From Acidimicrobiia bacterium (GTDB lineage Bacteria > Actinomycetota > Acidimicrobiia > Spongiisociales > SHLN01): DNA of 13,150 nucleotides. A model generated the notes under the pieces. The model had not been told where the DNA came from. It did not search any database and saw only the letters and a list, made by a program, of their open reading frames with translations. Shown here piece by piece: positions 7,047 through 13,150 of this stretch. Numbering within the stretch: the stretch's first letter is position 1; each line of letters begins with the position of its first letter. The stretch spans positions 1-13,150 of the forward strand of contig JAUXLW010000015.1 in assembly GCA_030623545.1 (NCBI GenBank), written 5' to 3'. Position numbers and translations under genes: made by a program.

Positions 7047-7361
7047 ATGAAAAAACGGACCAAGCTCCTCATCGCCTCCATAACCATCGTGGGACTGACC
7101 GCGGCTGGCACGGGCGTCGCACTGAGCACTAACGATGACGACGCCACCGACCGGCCGATAACCGGCCCGGCCTACGAGCAAGCTACAAACGCCGCCCTGG
7201 CCCACCTGGGCGAGGGCACGGTCACCGAGACCGAGATTGACGACGAGGAAAGCAAGTACGAGGTGGAGGTCACAAAAGACGACGGCTCACAGGTGGACGT
7301 TCAACTCGATGAATCGTTCAACGTGGTGAGCACCGAGGCTGATGACGAGAACGACGACTAA
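7047..7361 (+). CDS. Small exported PepSY-domain protein
   Basis: A 104-residue protein with a basic start (MKKRTK), a hydrophobic segment at about 7-27 and a polar mature part. The segment is either a signal peptide or a membrane anchor; no lipobox cysteine is present. Residues about 40-95 fit a PepSY domain: a helix (YEQATNAALAHLGEG) followed by strands with ETEIDD, KYEVEVTKDDGS and VDVQLDESFNVV. The tail is very acidic. PepSY domains occur in peptidase propeptides and small envelope proteins, often near two-component systems; their exact role is unclear. Here no kinase, regulator or peptidase lies alongside, but the upstream repeat array suggests envelope-stress-type control. The ATG is supported by AAAGGA 4 nt upstream. 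Its TAA overlaps the convergent amidohydrolase TAG within CTAA (7358-7361). Confidence 0.75.
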   Translation: MKKRTKLLIASITIVGLTAAGTGVALSTNDDDATDRPITGPAYEQATNAALAHLGEGTVTETEIDDEESKYEVEVTKDDGSQVDVQLDESFNVVSTEADDENDD

Positions 7362-8746
7362 CCACGCTCACCGGCCGGGGCCAGGCGGGCAACGAATTTG
7401 CCCCGGCCCCGGCTGGTCGCGTCACTCCCCTCAGCCACTAGCACCTCGCCCCTTGCAATCACCACTTCCGGCCAGCCGGTCAATTCCATGCCCTCGTACG
7501 GCGTGTACCCGACGGCATCGTGCAAGGCGTCGTAATCGACAGTCCTGGCTTCTTCGCTCCAGACCACCAGATCAGCGTCGGCCCCCGGGGCCAAAGAGCC
7601 TTTCCGCGGATAGAGGCCACATGCCTTGGCCGGGTTGGTGGAAATCAGCCTCACAAAATCGGTGATCGACAAGACGGACGAGGCCACACATGCCGAATAC
7701 AAGAGCGGAAGACGTAACTCCACTCCCGGCAGGCCATTGGCGACTCTGGTAAATGATGTCGCCGCCCCATCCGGCAACTTCTGTTCCATCGTGTATGGCG
7801 AATGATCGGAGGCCACTATGTCGATCTCTCCCCTGGCCAGGGCCGCCAGCAGCCCCGCCCGCTCAGACGAGCCCCGCACGGGTGGGCTGGACATGAAGGG
7901 CGCGGCGGTTTCGATGGGCTGATCCAGCAGGGACTCATCGAGCAGCAAGTAGTGGGGGCAGGTCTCGACGGTGACATCCAGACCTCGAGCCCGGCCCCCG
8001 GTGGCCACCGCAACTGCTTCGGGTGTGGAAATGTGGGCTAGATAGAGTGCCGTCCCTGCCTCCTCCGCCAGCGCAATGGCCGCCGTGACACCTGCCAGCT
8101 CAGCCGAGCGGCTGTGCGAAGCGGCATGGCCCCTGGCCCCCAACTCACCGGCGGCAATCGCCCGCTCCCTGCCGGCGGTCACCATCGCATCATCTTCGGC
8201 ATGAACCATCACGGTCAAACCCAGATCTCGAGCCGCAGCCATGACCGCCAGGATCTGAGACCCATCGAGCTTGAGTCGGTCGTAGGTGAGATAGACCTTG
8301 ACCCCGACAATCCCCAGGCCGGCTGCCTGCCGCAACTCCGGCTCGGCCCGGGCCCAGTCGGTGATGATGACGTGGAATGCGAAGTCAACGGTCGCCTGTT
8401 GCCGGGCCCGCTCCAGGGCATCATGCAAGACTTCCAGTACCGAAAGGCCCCGATGCTGGGCGGCGAAGGGAACGATGGTCGTGGTCCCGCCGTGCACTGC
8501 AGAACGAGATCCTGTCCAGAAGTCATCAGCGGTTACGTCGCCCATGGATGACACCTGCCCGAGATGAACGTGGCTATCCACCCCGCCGGGAATTACGTAG
8601 CGCCCACCCGCTTCGATTTCGGCGTCACCAGGGCCCAGACCTGGTCCCAGCGCCGCCACCACTCCTTCGCTAATCCCCACGTCGGCTTCGAGAACTTCAT
8701 CACCGTCCACCACTCGTCCGTTGCGCACGACAAGGTCGAACCTCAC
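7358..8746 (-). CDS. Dihydropyrimidinase/hydantoinase-like cyclic amidohydrolase
   Basis: A 462-residue amidohydrolase of the dihydropyrimidinase/D-hydantoinase/allantoinase group, which opens cyclic amides such as dihydrouracil, 5-substituted hydantoins or allantoin with a binuclear metal centre. Metal ligands expected in the family are all visible: H59 and H61 in DSHVHL, K150 (the carboxylated lysine) in GVKVYLTY, H182 in VMVHAED, H238 in YLAHIST and D314 in ASDHSPY. Y155 matches the substrate-contact tyrosine of dihydropyrimidinases, and NGLPGVELRLPLL and GSLAPGADADLVVW are typical. Length is normal, so it is likely active; the substrate is not readable. It starts at GTG 8746, overlapping the upstream gene stop by 4 nt (GTGA), as last gene of a three-gene operon with a hydantoin-type racemase. 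That context favours a hydantoin or related ring over pyrimidines. Confidence 0.88.
   Translation of the reverse strand: MRFDLVVRNGRVVDGDEVLEADVGISEGVVAALGPGLGPGDAEIEAGGRYVIPGGVDSHVHLGQVSSMGDVTADDFWTGSRSAVHGGTTTIVPFAAQHRGLSVLEVLHDALERARQQATVDFAFHVIITDWARAEPELRQAAGLGIVGVKVYLTYDRLKLDGSQILAVMAAARDLGLTVMVHAEDDAMVTAGRERAIAAGELGARGHAASHSRSAELAGVTAAIALAEEAGTALYLAHISTPEAVAVATGGRARGLDVTVETCPHYLLLDESLLDQPIETAAPFMSSPPVRGSSERAGLLAALARGEIDIVASDHSPYTMEQKLPDGAATSFTRVANGLPGVELRLPLLYSACVASSVLSITDFVRLISTNPAKACGLYPRKGSLAPGADADLVVWSEEARTVDYDALHDAVGYTPYEGMELTGWPEVVIARGEVLVAEGSDATSRGRGKFVARLAPAGERG
7374..7413 (+). terminator. Strong two-part hairpin after the PepSY gene
   Basis: Outer arms GCCGGGGCC (7374-7382) and GGCCCCGGC (7405-7413) pair over 9 bp. 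Inside them GGGCAA (7387-7392) pairs with TTGCCC (7398-7403) around a 5-nt loop. It starts 13 nt after the PepSY stop, within the last codons of the convergent gene. No T-tract follows on either strand, so it may be a U-less terminator or mRNA-end stabiliser, or simply a by-product of GC-rich coding sequence. Confidence 0.35.
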
Positions 8747-9687
8747 CGGGGTGCGCGGATATCGGTTATGGGCCTTTCCGTCGAATGCTCGAGGCGTTCC
8801 AGTAGCCGATCTAGTTCTTCTGTCGCGATCGGGTCGAGCGCGGTGGAGGGATAGCGGGCAGCGGCGCCGGCAATCGCTCCCCGCCGCCGAAGGATCTCCT
8901 TGCGCACCGCTATTCCCAACCGGAGCTCGTGGCGATTGACGGGCAGGTACTGGTCGAAGAGGTCCTCCGCCTGGTCCGTGCTGCCCTCGTCCGATAGTGC
9001 GATCACGGTGGCGAGTACGTCCGGGAAGGCGAAGCCGGTCATGGCCCCGTCACCGCCCCTGGCCAACTCCTGGGGCAGATGAATCCCGTTGTTGCCGGTG
9101 AAGATCGTGACGGGACGGACTCCATCCTCCTCGGCGGCCCGCAACGCCGAAAGTTTGGCGAGCCCCGGCTCGTCCTCATGCTTGAGCGCTACCACTGAGG
9201 GACAGTCCTCCACGATCATGCGCCAGCAATCGACGGAAATGTGCACCCCATTGGCTTTCGGGAAGTCCTGAACACAAATCGGCACGTCAACGCCCAGCGC
9301 CTGGGCTGCGGCCTTGAAGTAAGCGGCCACGGTACGATCACCTTGCAGCCCTGCCAATGGTTGCAACATGACCCCGGCACAACCCTGTTCCATCGCGAAG
9401 TGGCTGAGCGCTTCAACCCGGGCCAGGGAGCTACTCGAAACCCCCACGATGATCGGTATCCGACCACCGATGGCCTCGGCGGCATGGCCCACCACAGTCT
9501 CGGCTTCGGCGTCGGTCATGCGGTTGGCCTCACCCATGACTCCCAGCAGGGCAACCCCGCTCGCCCCGCAGGCGAAGTAGAACTCCATGAGTGTGGTGAT
9601 GCTTGGAACATCGACCGCACCGGTGTCCACAAGCGGGGTGACAGCCACTGCCACCAGGCCGCCGGTCGGCAAGGCCGGGCTCGTCAT
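8743..9687 (-). CDS. Divergent DapA/NAL-superfamily protein (class I aldolase fold)
   Basis: A 314-residue TIM-barrel protein of the dihydrodipicolinate synthase/N-acetylneuraminate lyase superfamily, whose members make or break C-C bonds through a lysine Schiff base with a 2-oxo acid. The lysine is kept (K169 in VVALKHED), but other DapA catalytic motifs are not: the usual GTTGE reads GVMGE (49-53), and the YNxP motif with the proton-relay tyrosine reads QDFP (140-143). It is therefore unlikely to make dihydrodipicolinate for lysine synthesis. GFAFPDV and a C-terminal helical region of about 80 residues fit the superfamily. Its stop overlaps the next gene start, and its ATG lies 1 nt after the racemase stop. 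A lyase, aldolase or dehydratase acting on a product of the neighbouring enzymes is inferred. Confidence 0.8.
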   Translation of the reverse strand: MTSPALPTGGLVAVAVTPLVDTGAVDVPSITTLMEFYFACGASGVALLGVMGEANRMTDAEAETVVGHAAEAIGGRIPIIVGVSSSSLARVEALSHFAMEQGCAGVMLQPLAGLQGDRTVAAYFKAAAQALGVDVPICVQDFPKANGVHISVDCWRMIVEDCPSVVALKHEDEPGLAKLSALRAAEEDGVRPVTIFTGNNGIHLPQELARGGDGAMTGFAFPDVLATVIALSDEGSTDQAEDLFDQYLPVNRHELRLGIAVRKEILRRRGAIAGAAARYPSTALDPIATEELDRLLERLEHSTERPITDIRAPR

Positions 9688-9688
9688 T

Positions 9689-10339
9689 TCAGGGCCCCCC
9701 GGCCGTTGGGTCGCTAACGGCTCGCATTGCGGCAGCTACGGCGGCCCGGCACGGATCGATGACCGGCACGCTCAGCCGGGCTTGGAGGCGCTCCGCCATG
9801 TGGGTCATCCCCGTGCAGCCGAGCACGACGGCCCCGGCCCCGGCCCTCACCAGGGATTCTCCCGCCTCCTCGACCCTCTCGTAAGCATCCTCAGTTTCGA
9901 GGTCGAGCACACCGAGGCCCACCGCTATGTCGGCAACAACTCGCTCCTCGATCCCCAGGCGCTTCCAGTAACGCTGATGGCGTGGAATCGAGTCCTCGAC
10001 GCTGGAGACTATTCCGACCTGATCGGAAATCGAGATTGCGGCCCGGAGAGCGCTTTCGGCAATGCCGAACGAAGCGATATCGCCACTTCTGCGCAGCTCG
10101 TCGAGACCCGGGTCGGAAAAGCAGGCAACCACGTAGGCGGCCGCCCGACCATGGGCTTCGGCGGTAGCAAGCAGAGGTAGGACACTCGCGGCCACCTCAG
10201 CATCGCTCTCGATGGCAGGGGGCCCGCCCGGCGAGGTCACCACAGTGAGGTTGCCACCAAGCACCGACACCGCATCGCGAATCTGCCGTGTTATTCGCTC
10301 GGTGCTGTTGGGGTTGATGACAACTATCGGCCCGGTCAT
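9689..10339 (-). CDS. Asp/Glu/hydantoin racemase family protein
   Basis: A 216-residue cofactor-independent racemase of the Asp/Glu/hydantoin family, which inverts a chiral carbon using two cysteines as acid and base. The N-terminal NPNST (9-13) is the substrate-binding signature of hydantoin and allantoin racemases. The catalytic pair is C73 in VACFSDPGL and C175 in VLGCTGM. Aspartate racemases and maleate isomerases share the fold, but NPNST plus a hydantoinase-like enzyme two genes on favours a cyclic substrate such as a hydantoin or allantoin. It is the first gene of the operon; its stop is 1 nt from the next ATG. No Shine-Dalgarno precedes ATG 10339, and the 63-nt gap upstream shows no convincing promoter, so read-through from the gene before it remains possible. 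Confidence 0.88.
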   Translation of the reverse strand: MTGPIVVINPNSTERITRQIRDAVSVLGGNLTVVTSPGGPPAIESDAEVAASVLPLLATAEAHGRAAAYVVACFSDPGLDELRRSGDIASFGIAESALRAAISISDQVGIVSSVEDSIPRHQRYWKRLGIEERVVADIAVGLGVLDLETEDAYERVEEAGESLVRAGAGAVVLGCTGMTHMAERLQARLSVPVIDPCRAAVAAAMRAVSDPTAGGP

Positions 10340-10402
10340 GACTCGCGGGGGCGGGCGGACCGGATGATCAACCGCTCGACGCTTTGCCGGAGAGGAAGCC
10401 GG

Positions 10403-10597
10403 CTACTCTCCGCCCTCGCCGAGGCCTTCCACGAGATCCTTGGCCTTCTCGGAGCCGCTCTCGATCTTGTCGGTGTACTTGCCACCGGTCTTGTCGTCGG
10501 CCACTTCAGCGGCTTTGTCGATACCAGCCTCGATCTTGTCGCCGTGCTCCTCAGCCACGTCGGCGGCCTTCTTCTTGAACTTGTCGAATATGCCCAC
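10403..10597 (-). CDS. Small MT0933-like (PF14013) antitoxin-family protein
   Basis: A 64-residue charged, helical protein without cysteine, starting MGIFDKFKKKA and containing DKTGGKYTDKIE, the signature of the MT0933/Rv0909 family. That family was named as an antitoxin in mycobacteria, where Rv0909 pairs with Rv0910; many homologues are solitary. Here no toxin gene is next to it: neighbours are hutF and a racemase, both full metabolic genes. GTG 10597 is chosen because AAAGGA lies 6 nt upstream and the protein then begins with the family N-terminus; an ATG at 10624 would add nine residues. It probably has its own promoter in the 60-nt gap after hutF. A toxin-neutralising role is not supported by context; a stress-related cytoplasmic role is as likely. 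Confidence 0.8.
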   Translation of the reverse strand: MGIFDKFKKKAADVAEEHGDKIEAGIDKAAEVADDKTGGKYTDKIESGSEKAKDLVEGLGEGGE

Positions 10598-10622
10598 TAC
10601 CCGTCCTTTCTGAGTCGAACCC

Positions 10623-10628
10623 ACAGTA
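10623..10628 (-). promoter_or_regulatory. Possible -10 box TACTGT for the MT0933-like gene
   Basis: TACTGT (TANNNT type) on the minus strand lies 25 nt before the GTG at 10597, in the gap after the hutF stop. No -35 at normal spacing is seen. Confidence 0.3.
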
Positions 10629-10657
10629 ATCCGCCCCTTCTCAAAGGAACAAGGGCG

Positions 10658-11980
10658 TCAACCAACAACGCCGCTGATCGCCGCCTGTAGCTGTGACGCG
10701 ACGTCGCCCAGCAGCAGGTGCCTCCCGGCCTGGACTACGTGCCTCCCACCGATTACTACGTCGGTCACATCATCCTGGTTGGCGGCGAACATAACCGCCG
10801 CGAGCGGGTCGTCAATCCCTGCGGTTCGCACCGAGTGGAGGCCGACGGTGGTGAAGTCGGCCTGGAAACCGACCTCGAGTTTCCCTCCCCTCCAACCCAG
10901 GCTCTTCATACCGTTGCCGGAAGCAATCGACAACAGGTCGGAGCCGCTGTGTGAGCCGCGAGCTCCATGTGCCAACAGGGTGTGCAGCTCGACCAACCGG
11001 GCCTCTTCCAGAATATCGATCACGGATTGGCCGTCGCTTCCGACCGCAAGCCGGGCTCCGGCGTCCTGCAGACTGGTGGCAGGGCCAATGCCGTCGCCGA
11101 GCTCTCTTTCCGTTGTTGGGCAGAAGCAGACCGTCGTGCCGCTCTGGCCAAGCCGGACGATGTCGTCGGGTAATAGGTGAGTTGCATGGACTGCGGTGCT
11201 CAGCGGCCCCAGAGCCCCGGCTTCGGCGAGCATGGCAGTTGGTGTCATACCGGTCGCGGCCAGCGCCGCTTCGTTTTCGGCCGGCTGTTCGGATAGATGG
11301 AAGTGGAGCGGAACGTTGCTCGCCAGGGCCCAGCCGGCAACCACCCTGGCGGAATCAACGTCCACCGCTCGCACGCTGTGGACGGCAGCCCCAACTACCA
11401 CGGCGGGGTGGGTGCCTAAATCTGTTACCCGCTCGGCCCAGGCCTCGACCGAACCATCAGAGAAGCGGCTTTGAGTCCCCCGGGGTGGTTCGTCGAAGCC
11501 CGCCCGCAGGTAGCACGTGTCGAGGAGGGTGAGGCGAATCCCGGCTTCAGCGGCGGCCGCGACCAGCGCCATGCCCATTTCGTTGGGGTCGGCGTAGGGC
11601 GTCCCTCCTGCCTGATGGTGGAGGTAGTGGAACTCCCCCACTGCAGTTATTCCGGCCAGGACCATCTCGCCGTAGACGGCCCTGGCCAGGCGGAAGTAGG
11701 ACTCGGGGTCGAGGCGATCGGCAAGGCGATACATCTCGTCGCGCCATGACCAGAAAGTCGCCGCGCCCTGCTGGGCACTCCCGCGAAGAGCTCGATGGAA
11801 GGCGTGGGAGTGTGCGTTGGCCAAACCGGGCACGGTGAGCCCGGCAAGTGGCATCGCATCGGGATCGACCGGAGCGTCGGCGGTCACCCGCACGATCCGT
11901 CCGTTCTCCTCCTCGATGACCACGCTCTTGGCAACCCGCCCAAGCCAGGCCTGATCACAGTGCCAGCGGTTCACTGCCAC
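10658..11980 (-). CDS. hutF: Formimidoylglutamate deiminase HutF
   Basis: HutF removes ammonia from N-formimidoyl-L-glutamate to give N-formyl-L-glutamate, the fourth step of the five-step histidine degradation route. The 440-residue amidohydrolase shows PGLANAHSHAFHRALRG (51-67) with metal ligands H57 and H59, then FWSWRDEMY (76-84) and VGEFHYLHH (114-122), which are typical of HutF. Further metal or catalytic residues are H228 in LHFHLSEQ, H268 in VHATHL and D316 in VGSDGQS. A guanine or 8-oxoguanine deaminase is less likely given FWSWR and EFHYLHH. The GTG at 11980 overlaps the M20 stop by 10 nt; the next in-frame GTG (11974) would give the 4-nt GTGA overlap used elsewhere here, and neither has a ribosome site. 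Other hut genes presumably lie beyond the right edge. Confidence 0.92.
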   Translation of the reverse strand: MAVNRWHCDQAWLGRVAKSVVIEEENGRIVRVTADAPVDPDAMPLAGLTVPGLANAHSHAFHRALRGSAQQGAATFWSWRDEMYRLADRLDPESYFRLARAVYGEMVLAGITAVGEFHYLHHQAGGTPYADPNEMGMALVAAAAEAGIRLTLLDTCYLRAGFDEPPRGTQSRFSDGSVEAWAERVTDLGTHPAVVVGAAVHSVRAVDVDSARVVAGWALASNVPLHFHLSEQPAENEAALAATGMTPTAMLAEAGALGPLSTAVHATHLLPDDIVRLGQSGTTVCFCPTTERELGDGIGPATSLQDAGARLAVGSDGQSVIDILEEARLVELHTLLAHGARGSHSGSDLLSIASGNGMKSLGWRGGKLEVGFQADFTTVGLHSVRTAGIDDPLAAVMFAANQDDVTDVVIGGRHVVQAGRHLLLGDVASQLQAAISGVVG

Positions 11981-13150
11981 GCCAGGCGCTCCAGTGCGGC
12001 TGCCAGCGCTTCGACCCCGCGCACACAGTCCTCCACCGACGCTGCTTCCTGCGGGCTGTGGCTCACGCCGGTCGGATTACGAACGTGGAGCATGGCCGTG
12101 GGCACATGCTCGGCGAGGACGGCGGCATCATGGCCGGCCGCAGTCGACAGTTCGCCGGGCTCTATCCCCAGTCCTTCCAAGGATTCTGCCAGCCGGCGTC
12201 GCAACTCGGCATCGAAGATGATCGCCGGAGTGAGGGATTCGGCCTCCAGCACGAAGGAGACCTCATGCAGTGCGGCCTCATATTCGACCTCGTCTCGCCA
12301 ATCGGAGACCAGGCTCTCCAGTGCTTCGTGGCTGGAAGCCCGGGCATCGAGCCAGGCTCGGACCCGGGAAGGAACCGTGTTGGTGGTGTTGGGGATGACC
12401 TCGATGCGACCGATGGTGGCGCGGGCACCGCGGGCTGCGGCCTGTTCCCGGGCCGCCCTGATGGCTGTGGCGAGAGCCATCGCCGGGTCGCGTCGATCAC
12501 CCAACCTGGCTGCACCGGCATGATCAGCAGCGCCCGACAACTCGAGGCGCCATCTGCCGTGCGGCCAAGTCCCAGAAATGACTCCCACCGGCTGCTCGTG
12601 ATCGGCCAGGCCGATCCCCTGCTCAATGTGCAACTCGACCAGGCACCGCAAGGCAGCCACTCGCTCGGGATCGGCGCCGATCAGTGCCGGATCCAGGCCG
12701 GCATCGCTCATGGCCCGTTCATAGGTGATGCTTTCGCGGTCGGCCAACTTGCGCACCCGCCCGGGCTCAGTTGTTCCTGTCATCAGCCTGGACCCCAGCG
12801 TGGGAAGGCCGAAGCGGGCTCCTTCTTCCTCCACAAAAGCCACCACTGCGATCGGGCGGAGAGGCTCGGCATGGCGCTGCTGCAAGAGCTCGACGGCTAA
12901 GAATCCGCCTACTACGCCCAGGGCGCCGTCGTAGGCGCCGCCGGCGACAACAGTGTCTAGGTGGCTTCCGGTTGCCACCACGTCGGTCCGCGATTCACCC
13001 CACCAGGCCCAATCGTTGCCGTTGCGATCGGTTTCAACCTCGAGGCCAAGGCGGGTGGCTTCCGAGACGAACCACGTCCGGGCCTCGAGGTAGGCCGGGG
13101 TCCATGTCAAGCGTTCGTAGCCACCGCCGGGGCTGCGCCCAATATCGGCC
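11971..13150 (-). CDS. M20 amidohydrolase (allantoate/N-carbamoyl-L-amino-acid hydrolase family), 5' end missing
   Basis: A zinc-dependent M20 hydrolase of the allantoate amidohydrolase/N-carbamoyl-amino-acid amidohydrolase group. A TTG at 13110 could open it, but the frame stays open to the right edge and adds ADIGRSPGGGYER, which matches the family N-terminus, so the true start lies outside the window; roughly 15-25 residues are missing. Counting from the TTG codon, metal ligands are H50 (GSHLDT), D61 (GAYDGALG), E95/E96 (VEEEG), H161 (HIEQG) and H351 (SHSPQEA). NTTNTVPSRV and TAAGHDAAV are also typical. Its stop lies inside the start of hutF, so the two are co-translated. Release of formate from N-formylglutamate, cleavage of a carbamoyl-amino acid, and allantoate hydrolysis are all possible; context favours the first, homology the others. 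Confidence 0.85.
   Translation of the reverse strand, partial: ADIGRSPGGGYERLTWTPAYLEARTWFVSEATRLGLEVETDRNGNDWAWWGESRTDVVATGSHLDTVVAGGAYDGALGVVGGFLAVELLQQRHAEPLRPIAVVAFVEEEGARFGLPTLGSRLMTGTTEPGRVRKLADRESITYERAMSDAGLDPALIGADPERVAALRCLVELHIEQGIGLADHEQPVGVISGTWPHGRWRLELSGAADHAGAARLGDRRDPAMALATAIRAAREQAAARGARATIGRIEVIPNTTNTVPSRVRAWLDARASSHEALESLVSDWRDEVEYEAALHEVSFVLEAESLTPAIIFDAELRRRLAESLEGLGIEPGELSTAAGHDAAVLAEHVPTAMLHVRNPTGVSHSPQEAASVEDCVRGVEALAAALERLAWQ

Noticed and set aside
10386..10402. GCCGG repeats after the MT0933-like stop as a terminator
   Set aside because: Only 5 bp of stem and no T-run; the GC content alone explains it.
10632..10657. Stem CGCCCCTT / AAGGGCG between hutF and the MT0933-like gene
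   Set aside because: Short stem with a bulge, an 11-nt loop and no T-tract; too weak to call a terminator.
7358..13150. A single complete hydantoin operon (racemase, hydantoinase, carbamoylase)
   Set aside because: The M20 gene overlaps hutF and is separated from the racemase operon by hutF, the MT0933-like gene and two gaps of about 60 nt, so a single dedicated operon is not shown; the link is kept only as an alternative.
1..13150. Defence system, prophage, transposon or CRISPR array
   Set aside because: No nuclease, integrase, transposase or phage gene and no spacer-like repeats; the only repeat array (6962-7013) is a promoter-linked operator.

Overview
This is a GC-rich, gene-dense stretch of bacterial chromosome, most likely from an actinobacterium. 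The evidence is the frequent GTG starts, genes overlapping by 4 nt (ATGA/GTGA), an MT0933-type (PF14013) small antitoxin-like protein, a DUF3417-type alpha-glucan phosphorylase and a TANNNT promoter placed for leaderless transcription. Acidimicrobiia or a related uncultured lineage is a guess; no marker gene settles it. I see no rRNA, tRNA, CRISPR, insertion sequence or phage gene. No gap exceeds about 100 nt outside the broken gene.

Layout. (1) 1-2878, minus: a type II fatty-acid synthesis operon, read fabD > fabH > fabG > probable acpP (cut by the left edge). A possible short leader ORF precedes fabD. (2) 2922-3317, minus: a threonine aldolase gene with about 200 central codons missing in frame. 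It shares a symmetric divergent promoter region with (3) 3398-6957, plus: alpha-glucan phosphorylase (glgP) and nicotinate phosphoribosyltransferase (pncB). (4) 6962-7361, plus: a phased TTCAGG repeat array and -10 box in front of a small exported PepSY-domain protein. (5) 7358-10339, minus: a tight three-gene operon, read hydantoin/Asp-Glu racemase > divergent NAL/DapA-superfamily protein > dihydropyrimidinase-like amidohydrolase. (6) 10403-10597, minus: the MT0933-like protein. (7) 10658-13150, minus: an M20 amidohydrolase (cut by the right edge) overlapping hutF, formimidoylglutamate deiminase of histidine degradation.

How the parts work together. Block 1 makes acyl-ACP: FabD loads malonyl onto ACP, FabH starts the chain, FabG reduces it. 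Blocks 5 and 7 look catabolic for nitrogen compounds. HutF yields N-formyl-L-glutamate, and the M20 enzyme translated just before it could release formate and glutamate. The racemase and hydantoinase-like enzymes of block 5 plus a carbamoylase-like M20 enzyme also resemble a hydantoin racemase/hydantoinase/carbamoylase set, so two readings of the M20 gene compete. The strongest candidates for something undescribed are the block 5 pathway with its atypical NAL-family protein, and the operator array of the PepSY gene.
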